A stretch of DNA of 19,244 nucleotides from JAQUQI01 sp041650035 (GTDB lineage Bacteria > Omnitrophota > Gorgyraeia > JABMRG01), in assembly GCA_041650035.1 (NCBI GenBank), contig JBAZLY010000024.1, positions 1 to 19,244 of the forward strand, read 5' to 3'. Position numbers and translations under genes: made by a program. Shown piece by piece: positions 1 through 7,458 of the stretch. Each line of letters starts with the position of its first letter. Position 1 is the first letter of the stretch. The notes under the pieces were generated by a model. That model saw nothing but the letters and a program-made list of their open reading frames with translations. It did no database searches and was not told the DNA's origin.

Positions 1-1587
1 AAGGTTTACCTGCCCAAGTATAACCTCGCCGGTATTTCCGTTTAATGTAATGTAATCACCCTCGACTATTTTTTTATCCTTGGCGGTAAAATACTTATCC
101 TGAACATGGACAGATATACCGTTACAGCCTACGACACAGCATTTGCCCATGCCTCGGCCTACAACAGCGGCATGTGATGTCATGCCGCCGAAGGCGGTAA
201 GGATACCCTGCGCCACGGCCATGCCGCCGATATCGTCAGGTGATGTCTCAAGCCTGACAAGAACAACCTTTTCACCCTTCTTGGCTAATTCCTCTGCCCT
301 GTCAGCCGTAAATACCGCCTTACCGACCGCGGCGCCGGGAGAGGCCGGAAGGCCTTTCGCAATAGGGCTTATCTTCGCCTTGGGGTCTATCATGGGATGC
401 AGCATTTGGTCAAGCTGGCTTGGCTGAACCCTTAATACTGCCGCTTCCTTAGTGATAAGGCCTTCAGAGACCATATCAACAGCAATCTTAAGGGCGGCCT
501 GGGCGGTGCGCTTGCCATTTCTCGTCTGAAGCATATAGAGCTTTTTCTCTTGGATTGTAAACTCTATATCCTGCATATCCTTGTAGTGGAGCTCGAGCTT
601 CTTATAAATAGAGACCAGTTCAAGGTATGCCCTTGGCATGGTCTTCTTAAGGTCATCTATTGGATGGGGTGTCCTGATGCCGGCCACAACATCTTCCCCC
701 TGGGCGTTCATCAGATATTCGCCGTAAAACTTTTTAGCGCCGGTGCCGGGGTCTCTTGTAAAAGCGACACCGGTACCCGAATCCTCCCCGAGATTGCCGT
801 AGACCATGGTCTGGATATTAACGGCAGTACCCCAGCTGTGCGGTATATTATTCAGGTTTCTGTATTTTATCGCGCGCTCATTGTTCCATGAGCCGAATAC
901 CGCGTCTATGGCCATCTTTAACTGCTGTATCGGGTCTTCCGGAAACGAGAAACCCTTTTCCTTTTTGATCAACGCCTTATATTCGGAGACAATATCTTTT
1001 AGATCCTCGGTATCGAGCTCCGTGTCAAGTTTTACGTTCTTCTGCGTTTTTTTAGCGTGTAATATCTCTTCAAACTTGGCATGCGCCACATCAAGGACTA
1101 CATCGCCGAACATCTGGCAGAACCTGCGATAGGCATCATAGGCAAAGCGCTCATTGCCTGATTTTTCGGCAAGCCCCTTGACAGCCGTGTCATTTAATCC
1201 AAGATTTAGCACCGTATCCATCATGCCGGGCATAGATACCCTGGCGCCTGAACGCACGGAGACCAGCAAAGGGTCTTTCGGATCGCCGAGTTTTTTGCCC
1301 ATTACAGACTCGAGCTTGCGCAGGTTATCTGCAACCTGATCCATCATGCCCTGGGGGTATTTTTTATTGTTCTCGTAGAATTTTATGCACGCCTCTGTTG
1401 TTATGGTAAATCCCGGAGGCACCGGTATACCCATAAGCGCCATTTCGGCGAGATTGGAACCCTTACCTCCAATGAGATTTTTCATGGATGCGTTTCCCTC
1501 GGTCTTGTTGCCTCCGAAGAAGTAAACATATTTTATCTTCTTACCGGACTTGACCGCCTTCTTCCGTGCCTTAACCGCAACTGCCAT
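1..1587 (-). CDS. ppdK: Pyruvate, phosphate dikinase, N-terminal 529 residues (3' end beyond window)
   Basis: The frame is open from an ATG at 1587 to base 1, giving 529 of the usual 870-900 residues. The protein interconverts pyruvate, ATP and Pi with PEP, AMP and PPi. It begins with a short Lys/Arg-rich stretch (residues 1-19), then the ATP-grasp domain with GGKGSNLAEM (about 41-50) and SVRSGARVSMPGMMDTVLNLG-like sequence (about 110-130). The central swivelling domain carries GGMTSHAAVVGRGMGK, whose phosphorylated histidine is His472 (codon 172-174). The PEP/pyruvate TIM barrel lies outside the window. A strong ribosome binding site (AAAGGAGG, 1596-1603) fixes the start. It lies 50 bp downstream of glyS and is probably cotranscribed with it. 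PEP synthase and PTS enzyme I share the His domain, but the motifs and order are those of PPDK. Its presence fits, but does not prove, a PPi-linked glycolysis. Confidence 0.96.
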   Translation of the reverse strand, partial: MAVAVKARKKAVKSGKKIKYVYFFGGNKTEGNASMKNLIGGKGSNLAEMALMGIPVPPGFTITTEACIKFYENNKKYPQGMMDQVADNLRKLESVMGKKLGDPKDPLLVSVRSGARVSMPGMMDTVLNLGLNDTAVKGLAEKSGNERFAYDAYRRFCQMFGDVVLDVAHAKFEEILHAKKTQKNVKLDTELDTEDLKDIVSEYKALIKKEKGFSFPEDPIQQLKMAIDAVFGSWNNERAIKYRNLNNIPHSWGTAVNIQTMVYGNLGEDSGTGVAFTRDPGTGAKKFYGEYLMNAQGEDVVAGIRTPHPIDDLKKTMPRAYLELVSIYKKLELHYKDMQDIEFTIQEKKLYMLQTRNGKRTAQAALKIAVDMVSEGLITKEAAVLRVQPSQLDQMLHPMIDPKAKISPIAKGLPASPGAAVGKAVFTADRAEELAKKGEKVVLVRLETSPDDIGGMAVAQGILTAFGGMTSHAAVVGRGMGKCCVVGCNGISVHVQDKYFTAKDKKIVEGDYITLNGNTGEVILGQVNL

Positions 1588-1595
1588 TTACCTTT

Positions 1596-1603
1596 CCTCC
1601 TTT
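1596..1603 (-). promoter_or_regulatory. Ribosome binding site of ppdK
   Basis: On the minus strand the sequence reads AAAGGAGG, 8 bases before the ATG at 1587. It is one of the strongest Shine-Dalgarno sequences in the window and decides the ppdK start. Confidence 0.8.
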
Positions 1604-1637
1604 ATATCAGCGTCCTCGTCTCAAATAACAAAACGCC

Positions 1638-3755
1638 TTATTTATCCTGCCGCGGTTTTGCGGCAGGACCTTTCCTTGAGCTGTCCTTGCCCTCAACTAC
1701 TATTAATGAGAGATCCGCTATATTGTCCACATAAAGCCTGTTAATCGCTGACAGCAGGGCCAAACGGTTGGCCCTGACGCGCTTATCATCAACGTTTACC
1801 ATTACTTTATCAAAATAATCCCCGAGAGAATCGGATAACGCGGTTACTATATTATCCGTCGCGTGAGAGAAATCGCCTCTTTGGCATAAACCTATAAAAT
1901 CGCTTTTTATCTCATTAAATCCGTTAAATACCTCGTGTTCCTGGGGCTCTGAAAACAGCCTCTCATCAATACCGGGCAAATTAATATTTGCGGCCTTGAC
2001 GATATTATGGGTCCTTTCAACAATGACCCGCGCCTTTTCAAACGCAGATTCATTGATTATACTATTTAACTCATCTAATTTCAAGTAAGTTTTATATATG
2101 TCATCCGCGCCGCCTGCCGCGACAGACTCAATAAGGTCATGGCGGTATTCACCCCTTGCCAATAGCATTGACGCAAATCTGTCTTTTAAAAAACCAAGTA
2201 TCAATTCCTTGGCCTTGTCACTGCCTCCGGGGGCCGTGTTCAGCGACAGGCAAAAACCAACAACACCCGACAATGACAGCGATATTTTATTATTCATCAG
2301 GATTGATAATATTCCTATCGCCTGCCGCCTTAAGGCATAGGGGTCCCAATTGCCCTTAGGCATTTTACCTACACAGAAATAACAGGCGATATTATCAAAC
2401 TTATCGGCGAGGGAAAATAAAGCGCCCAGGCCCGTCGAAGGCAGGATGTCCGCGGCAAAACGCGGCAGATAATGCTGCGATATGGCCAGACAGATATCCT
2501 CCTCCTGGCCGGAATCCTTAGCATAATACATACCCATTATCCCCTGCAGGCTCGGAAACTCCCTGACCATGGCCGTTAACAGGTCCGCTTTTAATAGAGG
2601 CGCCGCCTTGGCAATATCGCCCTTTTTAATATCCGGAAAACAACGCTGTGATATAAACCCTGCTATCTCTTCAATTCTGCGCGTCTTATCGCGCATCGTC
2701 CCCAGGCCTTTGCAAAAGACTATATCGGATAGCCCCGCCGCCCATTCATCTAAAGGCTTTTTCGTGTCTGATTTATAAAAGAACAGCGCGTCTTTAAGCC
2801 GCGCCTCAAGAACATTTTCAAAATTTCTGGTAATCTGCCGGGTGTCTTTATTGGCGCCGTTTAACACGCCTATAAAACGATTGGTAAGCGCGCCTTTTCT
2901 GTCCTCAAGGCAGAATATCCTCTGGTGTTTGGACATGCTCGCGAGCAGGACCTCGCGTGGTATTTGAAGATATTTTTTGTCAAATGACCCTTCAATAAAT
3001 GAGGGTTTTTCAACAAGATTTGCAACCTCGGAAAGCAATTCATCATTGATGTGCCAGCGCCTCCTCTCAAGAAAGGAAAGTATCATTTTTTTGCGCAGGT
3101 TATTATCCCACACGACATGGTTGGCCTTTAACGCTTTAAAATAATGACTGGGGCCCTTGACCCTGACAAGCGGGTGCCCGAGGAATCTGTGGCCGCGGGT
3201 AACATTTGACGATTTTATACCGGCATATTCAAATGACAATATCCTGCTTCCAAAAAGAGCCGTGAGCCATCTGACTGGCCTTGAAAAAACCGCCCCGCCT
3301 TCATTCCAGCGCATATCCTTAGAAAAATGAATAAGGCCAATTACCTTGGGCAGTATATTGATTAATATAGCGGCATTAGGCACGTCTTTTTTCTGTATTG
3401 AAACCCTCGGGTCGCCTGGGCCTTCACCGGGCCTCGTGATATCTCTCAAGCAGGCATTATTCTTTTGCAGAAACGCCTCCAGGGCCTTTGTGGGACTGCC
3501 CTGGTTGTCATAAGCTATCCTGACAGGGGGGCCTTCAATGACTATATCCTGGCAGAGCGGTATATCGCTCATATGCAGTATCAGTCTGCGCGGTGTCGCG
3601 TAGGCATACGTCTTGTTGAATTTGATATTATTAGAGAGAAACAAATTCTCTATCGGACTGCCCTTTTTAAAGGCCAATGCCTCAAGCGCCGCGTCAATAT
3701 CGTGAGACGGCAGTTCCTCTGTCCCTATCTCAAATATCAGTTCTGTCGTGCTCAT
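1638..3755 (-). CDS. glyS: Glycyl-tRNA synthetase beta subunit
   Basis: This is the 705-residue beta subunit of the alpha2-beta2 glycyl-tRNA synthetase, close to the E. coli length of 689. The N-terminus TTELIFEIGTEELPS is the family signature. The body follows the GlyS pattern (for example RPVRWLTALFG, RVIGVLNG-like and LADKFDN stretches). The C-terminal region, ending near RANRLALLSAINRLYVDNIADLS, is the anticodon-binding (DALR-like) part. I chose the ATG at 3755 because the family signature starts directly after it. The open frame extends upstream to 3809, but those 18 residues match nothing typical and would overlap glyQ further. With this start glyS overlaps the end of glyQ by 26 bp, which suggests translational coupling. 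The beta subunit binds the tRNA, while the alpha subunit (glyQ) holds the catalytic core. Confidence 0.97.
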   Translation of the reverse strand: MSTTELIFEIGTEELPSHDIDAALEALAFKKGSPIENLFLSNNIKFNKTYAYATPRRLILHMSDIPLCQDIVIEGPPVRIAYDNQGSPTKALEAFLQKNNACLRDITRPGEGPGDPRVSIQKKDVPNAAILINILPKVIGLIHFSKDMRWNEGGAVFSRPVRWLTALFGSRILSFEYAGIKSSNVTRGHRFLGHPLVRVKGPSHYFKALKANHVVWDNNLRKKMILSFLERRRWHINDELLSEVANLVEKPSFIEGSFDKKYLQIPREVLLASMSKHQRIFCLEDRKGALTNRFIGVLNGANKDTRQITRNFENVLEARLKDALFFYKSDTKKPLDEWAAGLSDIVFCKGLGTMRDKTRRIEEIAGFISQRCFPDIKKGDIAKAAPLLKADLLTAMVREFPSLQGIMGMYYAKDSGQEEDICLAISQHYLPRFAADILPSTGLGALFSLADKFDNIACYFCVGKMPKGNWDPYALRRQAIGILSILMNNKISLSLSGVVGFCLSLNTAPGGSDKAKELILGFLKDRFASMLLARGEYRHDLIESVAAGGADDIYKTYLKLDELNSIINESAFEKARVIVERTHNIVKAANINLPGIDERLFSEPQEHEVFNGFNEIKSDFIGLCQRGDFSHATDNIVTALSDSLGDYFDKVMVNVDDKRVRANRLALLSAINRLYVDNIADLSLIVVEGKDSSRKGPAAKPRQDK
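1645..1668 (-). other. Perfect 9-bp stem-loop inside the last codons of glyS
   Basis: TCCTGCCGC (1645-1653) and GCGGCAGGA (1660-1668) are perfect inverted repeats around a 6-base loop. They overlap the codons for the last residues of GlyS (about GPAAKPRQD). On the transcribed strand the stem is followed by ATAAATAAGG rather than a U tract, so it is not a typical intrinsic terminator. It could tune read-through into ppdK or protect an mRNA 3' end; both are inference. Confidence 0.55.
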
Positions 3756-4593
3756 TTTTTTCCATGTAAAGTTTGGCGCAGGCCTTGGCAAGTTCGCGCA
3801 CCCTGGCAATATATGAGGCCCTCTCCGTAACCGATATGGTCCCGCGCGCGTCCAAGAGATTGAACGCGTGGGATGCCTTTAACATATATTCGTAGGCAGG
3901 CAGGACAAGGCCGAGCCTGCTAAGCCGGCCGGATTCCTTTTCGTAGATGTCAAAAAGCCCGGCCGCCATGTCGGGGTTGAGGTGTTCAAAATTATATTCA
4001 GAGCCTTCTTTTTCCTGCTGATAATGCATATCGCCGTATGTGGTATCCTTGTTCCATTGTATCGAAAAGACGTCTGTTTTTTTTTGTAAAAACATGGCTA
4101 TCCTCTCAAGGCCGTATGTTATCTCGCAGGATATGGCCTTAAGCTCAAGGCCGCCCATCTGCTGAAAATAGGTAAACTGGGTTATCTCAAGGCTGTCGAA
4201 CCATACCTCCCAGCCAAGCCCGCTGGCACCCAGTGTAGGCGATTCCCAGTCGTCCTGCACAAACCTGATATCATGCTGTCTGGGATTTATACCAATATGC
4301 CGCAGGCTGTCAAGGTACATTTCCTGAATATCGCCAGGGGCAGGTTTTATAAGCACCTGATACTGATAATATCTCTGCATCCTCAAGGGATTGTCGGCAA
4401 ATCTTCCGTCAGCTGGCCTGCGGGACGGTTGGACGAAGCCCACACGCCAGGGTTCGGTGTCAAGACTTCTAAAAAAAGTCAGGGGATGGAATGTGCCTGC
4501 CCCGGACTCGATATCATACCCCAAGGCGATAACCGCGCCGGCACGCTTCCAAAAACCATTAAGCCTTTCTATTATATCGTGAAAATATATCAT
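3730..4593 (-). CDS. glyQ: Glycyl-tRNA synthetase alpha subunit
   Basis: This 287-residue protein is the class II catalytic subunit of the tetrameric bacterial GlyRS, which charges tRNA-Gly with glycine and ATP in the cytoplasm. Typical GlyQ sequence is seen throughout: GAGTFHPLTFFRSL and EPWRVGFVQPSRRPADGRF near the N-terminus, then RMQRYYQYQVLIKP, GASGLGWEVWFDSLEITQFTYFQQ, and LPAYEYMLKASHAFNLLDARG with the closing TERASYIARVRELAKACA. A good Shine-Dalgarno (AAGGGA) lies just upstream of the ATG. It is the first gene after the repeat-rich gap downstream of recO and probably has its own promoter (see 4694-4699), so glyQ-glyS-ppdK may form one operon. No T-box leader, of the sort that controls glyQS in Firmicutes, is visible upstream. 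Confidence 0.97.
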   Translation of the reverse strand: MIYFHDIIERLNGFWKRAGAVIALGYDIESGAGTFHPLTFFRSLDTEPWRVGFVQPSRRPADGRFADNPLRMQRYYQYQVLIKPAPGDIQEMYLDSLRHIGINPRQHDIRFVQDDWESPTLGASGLGWEVWFDSLEITQFTYFQQMGGLELKAISCEITYGLERIAMFLQKKTDVFSIQWNKDTTYGDMHYQQEKEGSEYNFEHLNPDMAAGLFDIYEKESGRLSRLGLVLPAYEYMLKASHAFNLLDARGTISVTERASYIARVRELAKACAKLYMEKNEHDRTDI

Positions 4594-4831
4594 AATTTCC
4601 CTTAATTATTCGCGCAACCGGCGCCGGCTTTGCCGATACCCGTCGTTTTAGAACGAGGCAGGAATATAGAGATTGCTTTGCTTATCCCCGCTCATTATAA
4701 TACGTGTGGCAGGGGACACTGTGCCGTTCAACTGTAAGACACTGTCCCTCTTGGTTTTCAAAACGTCTGTTCAATGTGTTCAATGTTAAAACGTCTGTTC
4801 AATGTTTTTCAATGTTGATGCTGTTTAATGT
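4594..4831. repeat. Intergenic region between recO and glyQ with clustered short repeats
   Basis: The right part (4712-4839) is made of short repeats. An 18-base unit, AAAACGTCTGTTCAATGT, occurs exactly at 4760-4777 and 4788-4805. The 8-mer TTCAATGT occurs at 4770, 4779, 4798 and 4808, with a one-base variant at 4824. GACACTGT-type boxes lie at 4712-4725 and 4738-4754. AATGTTGA (4811-4818) and TCAACATT (4832-4839) could form an 8-bp stem reaching into the recO stop codon. The same boxes recur in opposite orientation at 19119-19210. The left part (4594-4710) holds the glyQ leader with the palindrome CCGGCGCCGG. No gene is seen here. Confidence 0.75.
4694..4699 (-). promoter_or_regulatory. Possible -10 box upstream of glyQ
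   Basis: The minus strand reads TATAAT, an exact -10 consensus, about 95 bases upstream of the glyQ start. No good -35 hexamer stands 16-18 bases upstream; that space holds the end of the repeat cluster (GGCACAGTGTCCCC). The implied leader contains the 10-bp palindrome CCGGCGCCGG at 4618-4627. The call rests mainly on the hexamer and its position. Confidence 0.4.
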
Positions 4832-5587
4832 TCAACATTTAGCGAACTGCCTGATGAAATCCAGGGTCTTGAGATGCTCTCCGAGATGATAATCAATCAG
4901 CCTATGGAGCATGATAGATAATTCGGATACAAGGGCGCCGGTTATCATAGCACTTGCAAGCTTTTCACAGCCCTGCCTTCTTATCATTTTTATTGAAGCG
5001 ACAGCGCCTCTTGACAACGGTATTACCTGCATATCCATCTTAAGGCAGTCCTGGCACAAAAGCCCTGAAAGCCTCAAGCTGAACGCGGCATTGCGCTTTT
5101 CAATATTTTTGCCGCACTCTATGCAGGCATCAAATTGCGGCAAAAAACCTGTATATTCAAGAAGCATGATCCGGAAAACAACCAGGGCCTTTTCCGTAAA
5201 CCGCTCGGCGCGCATCCTCTGCAATATCCATTCAAGGAGCTTGTAAATATTGGGGTTATCATCGCACAAAACCGTGAACTTGTCAACCAGCTCAAGGGCA
5301 TAAAATGCCTTGAGCCTTTTATCGAGGTCCTGGGCTATCTCGGAAAATGGCTCCACAAGGTCGCATTGCGTAACCATATATGTGTCGGATTTGGGCCTTT
5401 CATAAAAAACTATGTCAAACTCTGCAAACTCATGAAGATACACACCGAATTTCGCTCCGGACCCGCGCGCTGATTTTATAAGCCCCTTTATCTTGCCGAA
5501 GTCCTTTGTAAAAAATGACGCTATAACGCTGGTCTCCCTGACATCCCTCTTATAAAGCAATATGGCCCTGGTTTTTTGTATGCTCAC
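4832..5587 (-). CDS. recO: DNA repair protein RecO
   Basis: RecO acts in the RecFOR pathway, loading RecA on SSB-coated single-stranded DNA. The 251-residue length is normal. The N-terminal OB-fold starts with the typical KTRAILLYKRDVRETSVIASFFTKDFGKIKG. The C-terminal part has a zinc-finger with all four cysteines (CIEC at 155-158 and CQDC at 178-181). The start is GTG at 5587; its GTGA overlaps the stop of the DUF502 gene by 4 bp, indicating translational coupling, and the family N-terminus begins at once. The last codons (Lys-Cys-stop) run into the short repeats that fill the downstream gap, so the natural C-terminus may have been altered slightly. Confidence 0.95.
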   Translation of the reverse strand: MSIQKTRAILLYKRDVRETSVIASFFTKDFGKIKGLIKSARGSGAKFGVYLHEFAEFDIVFYERPKSDTYMVTQCDLVEPFSEIAQDLDKRLKAFYALELVDKFTVLCDDNPNIYKLLEWILQRMRAERFTEKALVVFRIMLLEYTGFLPQFDACIECGKNIEKRNAAFSLRLSGLLCQDCLKMDMQVIPLSRGAVASIKMIRRQGCEKLASAMITGALVSELSIMLHRLIDYHLGEHLKTLDFIRQFAKC

Positions 5588-6246
5588 GCTGGATCTGCCG
5601 GCAGGGGTTTGTGTAAATGCGCCGGCGATATCGCCCCGGCGGAGATAATGACCTTAAGAGCGTCTTCAATACTCATATCAACAGGATGTATGTCTTCTTT
5701 TTTTAACAGCACGAAATAACCGCTTGTAGGATTCGGAGTAGTGGGCACGTATACGGAAACGAGGTTGTTTTCTCCCACAGATATCTCCATGGCAGGTGCG
5801 TGCTCCGACGTTATAAAGCCTAAGGCGTAAAGGCCCTTTCTCGGGTATTCAATAAGCACCACCTTCTTTAAGGCACCCTTTTTTTTGTCGAATAATGCCC
5901 CGCTTATCTGTTTTATTGAACTGTATATCTTGTTTATCATAGGCAGTTTTAACAGGATATTCTCAAAGAAAGAGAAAAACTGCCTTAATACGAGTATCCT
6001 TGTCATAAGACCTGCCATGGTAATCAATAATATCACGGCGGTAAAAACAAGGGTCTTTGCCAGAAAAAGCCTCTGGCCCTCATAAAGCGGGTAGGGCTTA
6101 AGCCATCTCGTGAATGGGTCAAGCATTATGGCGTTGAGGCTGATAACGAAAAACCTTATGACAAAGGCGGTAATGGTAACGGGCAGGATCACTATCATAC
6201 CGGCAATAAGATTATACCTGAAAAACTTTAATGCTTTTTTAGACAT
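5584..6246 (-). CDS. DUF502 family membrane protein
   Basis: This 220-residue protein belongs to the DUF502 family, whose molecular function is not established. Two hydrophobic helices are visible (about residues 12-38 and 62-83), followed by a soluble domain with the family landmarks LPMINKIYSSIKQ (101-113), VVLIEYPRKGLYALGFIT (129-146), VYVPTTPNPTSGYF (165-178) and a final EDALKVIISAGA (194-205). A good Shine-Dalgarno (AGGGAG) precedes the ATG. It is coupled to recO by a 4-bp overlap. In Firmicutes the comparable position between dgkA and recO holds cdd and era, so this gene takes that slot. A role in the membrane or envelope is likely from the helices only. Confidence 0.88.
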   Translation of the reverse strand: MSKKALKFFRYNLIAGMIVILPVTITAFVIRFFVISLNAIMLDPFTRWLKPYPLYEGQRLFLAKTLVFTAVILLITMAGLMTRILVLRQFFSFFENILLKLPMINKIYSSIKQISGALFDKKKGALKKVVLIEYPRKGLYALGFITSEHAPAMEISVGENNLVSVYVPTTPNPTSGYFVLLKKEDIHPVDMSIEDALKVIISAGAISPAHLHKPLPADPA

Positions 6247-6286
6247 TTAGCACTCCCTTTTTGCCCCGATAAACTTTGTGGAAAAT

Positions 6287-7018
6287 CTAAACGGCCAACA
6301 GCCTGAACAGGAAAAGTGTAAGAAAGGCCCCCAATAGGCCGCCTGCCGCAACCTCCCATACCGTGTGATAATTCCTGCGAACCCTGCTCTGCGCGACCAT
6401 GAAGGCAAGAAGCAATACGGTAAAGACTACAAGCGAATTATCACATAATACCGCAGTAAGCATCCATATTGAAAATGCCACCGCGGAGTGCCCGCTCGGC
6501 ATGCCTCCCCTTAAAGGTCTGCCCTTTCGCAGGACGGCCTTTGAGATTATCACGATACCTATCAACAGCGTTAATATAAACACATATATATGCCAGTCCG
6601 AGGAGCTAAGCTTTAGGACCTGCGCCCTGAACAGCCGGGCAATGACATTGTCCTTAAAAAAAAGAAAATATCCTGCTATAACCGCGTTGATAGAGGCAAC
6701 GAGGACGGCGCCCGCGGAGACATCCTTGGCTGCCTTGACCCACTGTGAATGGGACGACTCGGCGTAATCCATGGCTATCTCCATTGACGTATTTATCATC
6801 TCGGAAATAAGCACCAGCGAGCATGTAAGAAGCAGCATTATCATCTCTACACGGGTAAAATTCAGGTATATGCCCAAAAGGACGGTGAATAAGGCCACAA
6901 AAAAATGCAGTCTCATATTCCTTTGCGTTCTTACCACAAACAAAAACCCCTCGATGGCGGCGTTAAAGCTGTCCGCGATGCTTCTTCCTTTTTTCGGGGG
7001 GTTTATCCTGTCCATCAT
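6287..7018 (-). CDS. Fusion of DgkA-type lipid kinase and PAP2 phosphatase
   Basis: The 243-residue protein joins two domains. Residues about 12-120 are a DgkA-type (undecaprenol/diacylglycerol kinase) domain with SFNAAIEG (17-24), three membrane helices, SEMINTSMEIAMD (72-84) and AAKDVSAGAVLV (96-107). Residues about 145-243 are a PAP2 phosphatase with K160-x6-RP (167-168), PSGH (174-177) and SR-x5-H (211-218); the usual Asp of the last motif is Glu222. The domains would phosphorylate and dephosphorylate isoprenoid or glycerolipid substrates at the membrane, perhaps recycling undecaprenyl phosphate. I prefer the ATG at 7018, whose ATGA overlaps the ybeY stop by 4 bp. A GTG at 7048 would add 10 residues but overlap ybeY by 34 bp. 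Kinase substrate cannot be told from the sequence. Confidence 0.9.
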   Translation of the reverse strand: MMDRINPPKKGRSIADSFNAAIEGFLFVVRTQRNMRLHFFVALFTVLLGIYLNFTRVEMIMLLLTCSLVLISEMINTSMEIAMDYAESSHSQWVKAAKDVSAGAVLVASINAVIAGYFLFFKDNVIARLFRAQVLKLSSSDWHIYVFILTLLIGIVIISKAVLRKGRPLRGGMPSGHSAVAFSIWMLTAVLCDNSLVVFTVLLLAFMVAQSRVRRNYHTVWEVAAGGLLGAFLTLFLFRLLAV

Positions 7019-7458
7019 AACCCTGTCAGTTCGCGTTGTTTTTTCCACATTCTTTTTTTAGCCCGCGGGCCCGTGTCCTCATAACCCAGAAGATGCAGTA
7101 TCCCGTGGACTACGCAAAGGTTTAGCTCACCTGAATAAGGCTGTTTATATTGCCCGGCATTTGTCCAAACACGGCCAGGGCATACATAGACATCTCCTAA
7201 ATAGGTGTCATAAACCCCGCGCATGCGCGGCCTTCCGCCGCGGCGCGGCCGGTAACCTAATGATATCACATCCGTAAGGCGGGACTTTTTAAAGAACCTT
7301 CTATTAAGCCGTTTAATCTGCGCCTCGTCGACAAAATTTACGCTAAAAGATGTGTCTTTATCAAGACCAAGCGCCTTACATACCCTTAGGATAAGTCGCC
7401 TTAACGCCGTAACCCGCACGGGGCGCGCCCTTTGATCATTTCTCAATATTATTTTCAT
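7015..7458 (-). CDS. ybeY: Endoribonuclease YbeY (rRNA maturation factor)
   Basis: YbeY is a single-strand-specific metallo-endoribonuclease needed for 16S rRNA 3' maturation and ribosome quality control. The 147-residue length is normal. Family landmarks are LNRRFFKKSRLTDVISL (about 51-67, usual form LN..YR.KD..TDVLSFP), LGDVYVCP, and the zinc motif HGILHLLGYED. The first two histidines of HGxxHxxGYxH are present, but the third ligand position holds Asp, as also occurs in some other bacterial groups. The gene overlaps the end of the pgpH-like gene by 23 bp and is coupled to the following lipid kinase gene by ATGA. The phoH-pgpH-ybeY order supports the identification. Confidence 0.94.
   Translation of the reverse strand: MKIILRNDQRARPVRVTALRRLILRVCKALGLDKDTSFSVNFVDEAQIKRLNRRFFKKSRLTDVISLGYRPRRGGRPRMRGVYDTYLGDVYVCPGRVWTNAGQYKQPYSGELNLCVVHGILHLLGYEDTGPRAKKRMWKKQRELTGL

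Noticed and set aside
3756..3809. Longer glyS start at 3809
   Set aside because: The 18 extra residues have no similarity to GlyS and the family signature starts directly after the ATG at 3755.
4594..4700. T-box riboswitch ahead of glyQS
   Set aside because: T-boxes control glyQS in Firmicutes, but the leader here is only about 95 bases and shows no T-box consensus (TGGNACCRCG-like) or terminator.
4760..4839. CRISPR-like array
   Set aside because: Units are only 8-18 bases, spacing is irregular at 9-28 bases, there are no unique spacers of proper length and no cas genes nearby.
7019..7048. GTG start at 7048 for the DgkA-PAP2 gene
   Set aside because: It gives a 34-bp overlap with ybeY and has no better ribosome binding site, while the ATG at 7018 gives the common ATGA overlap.
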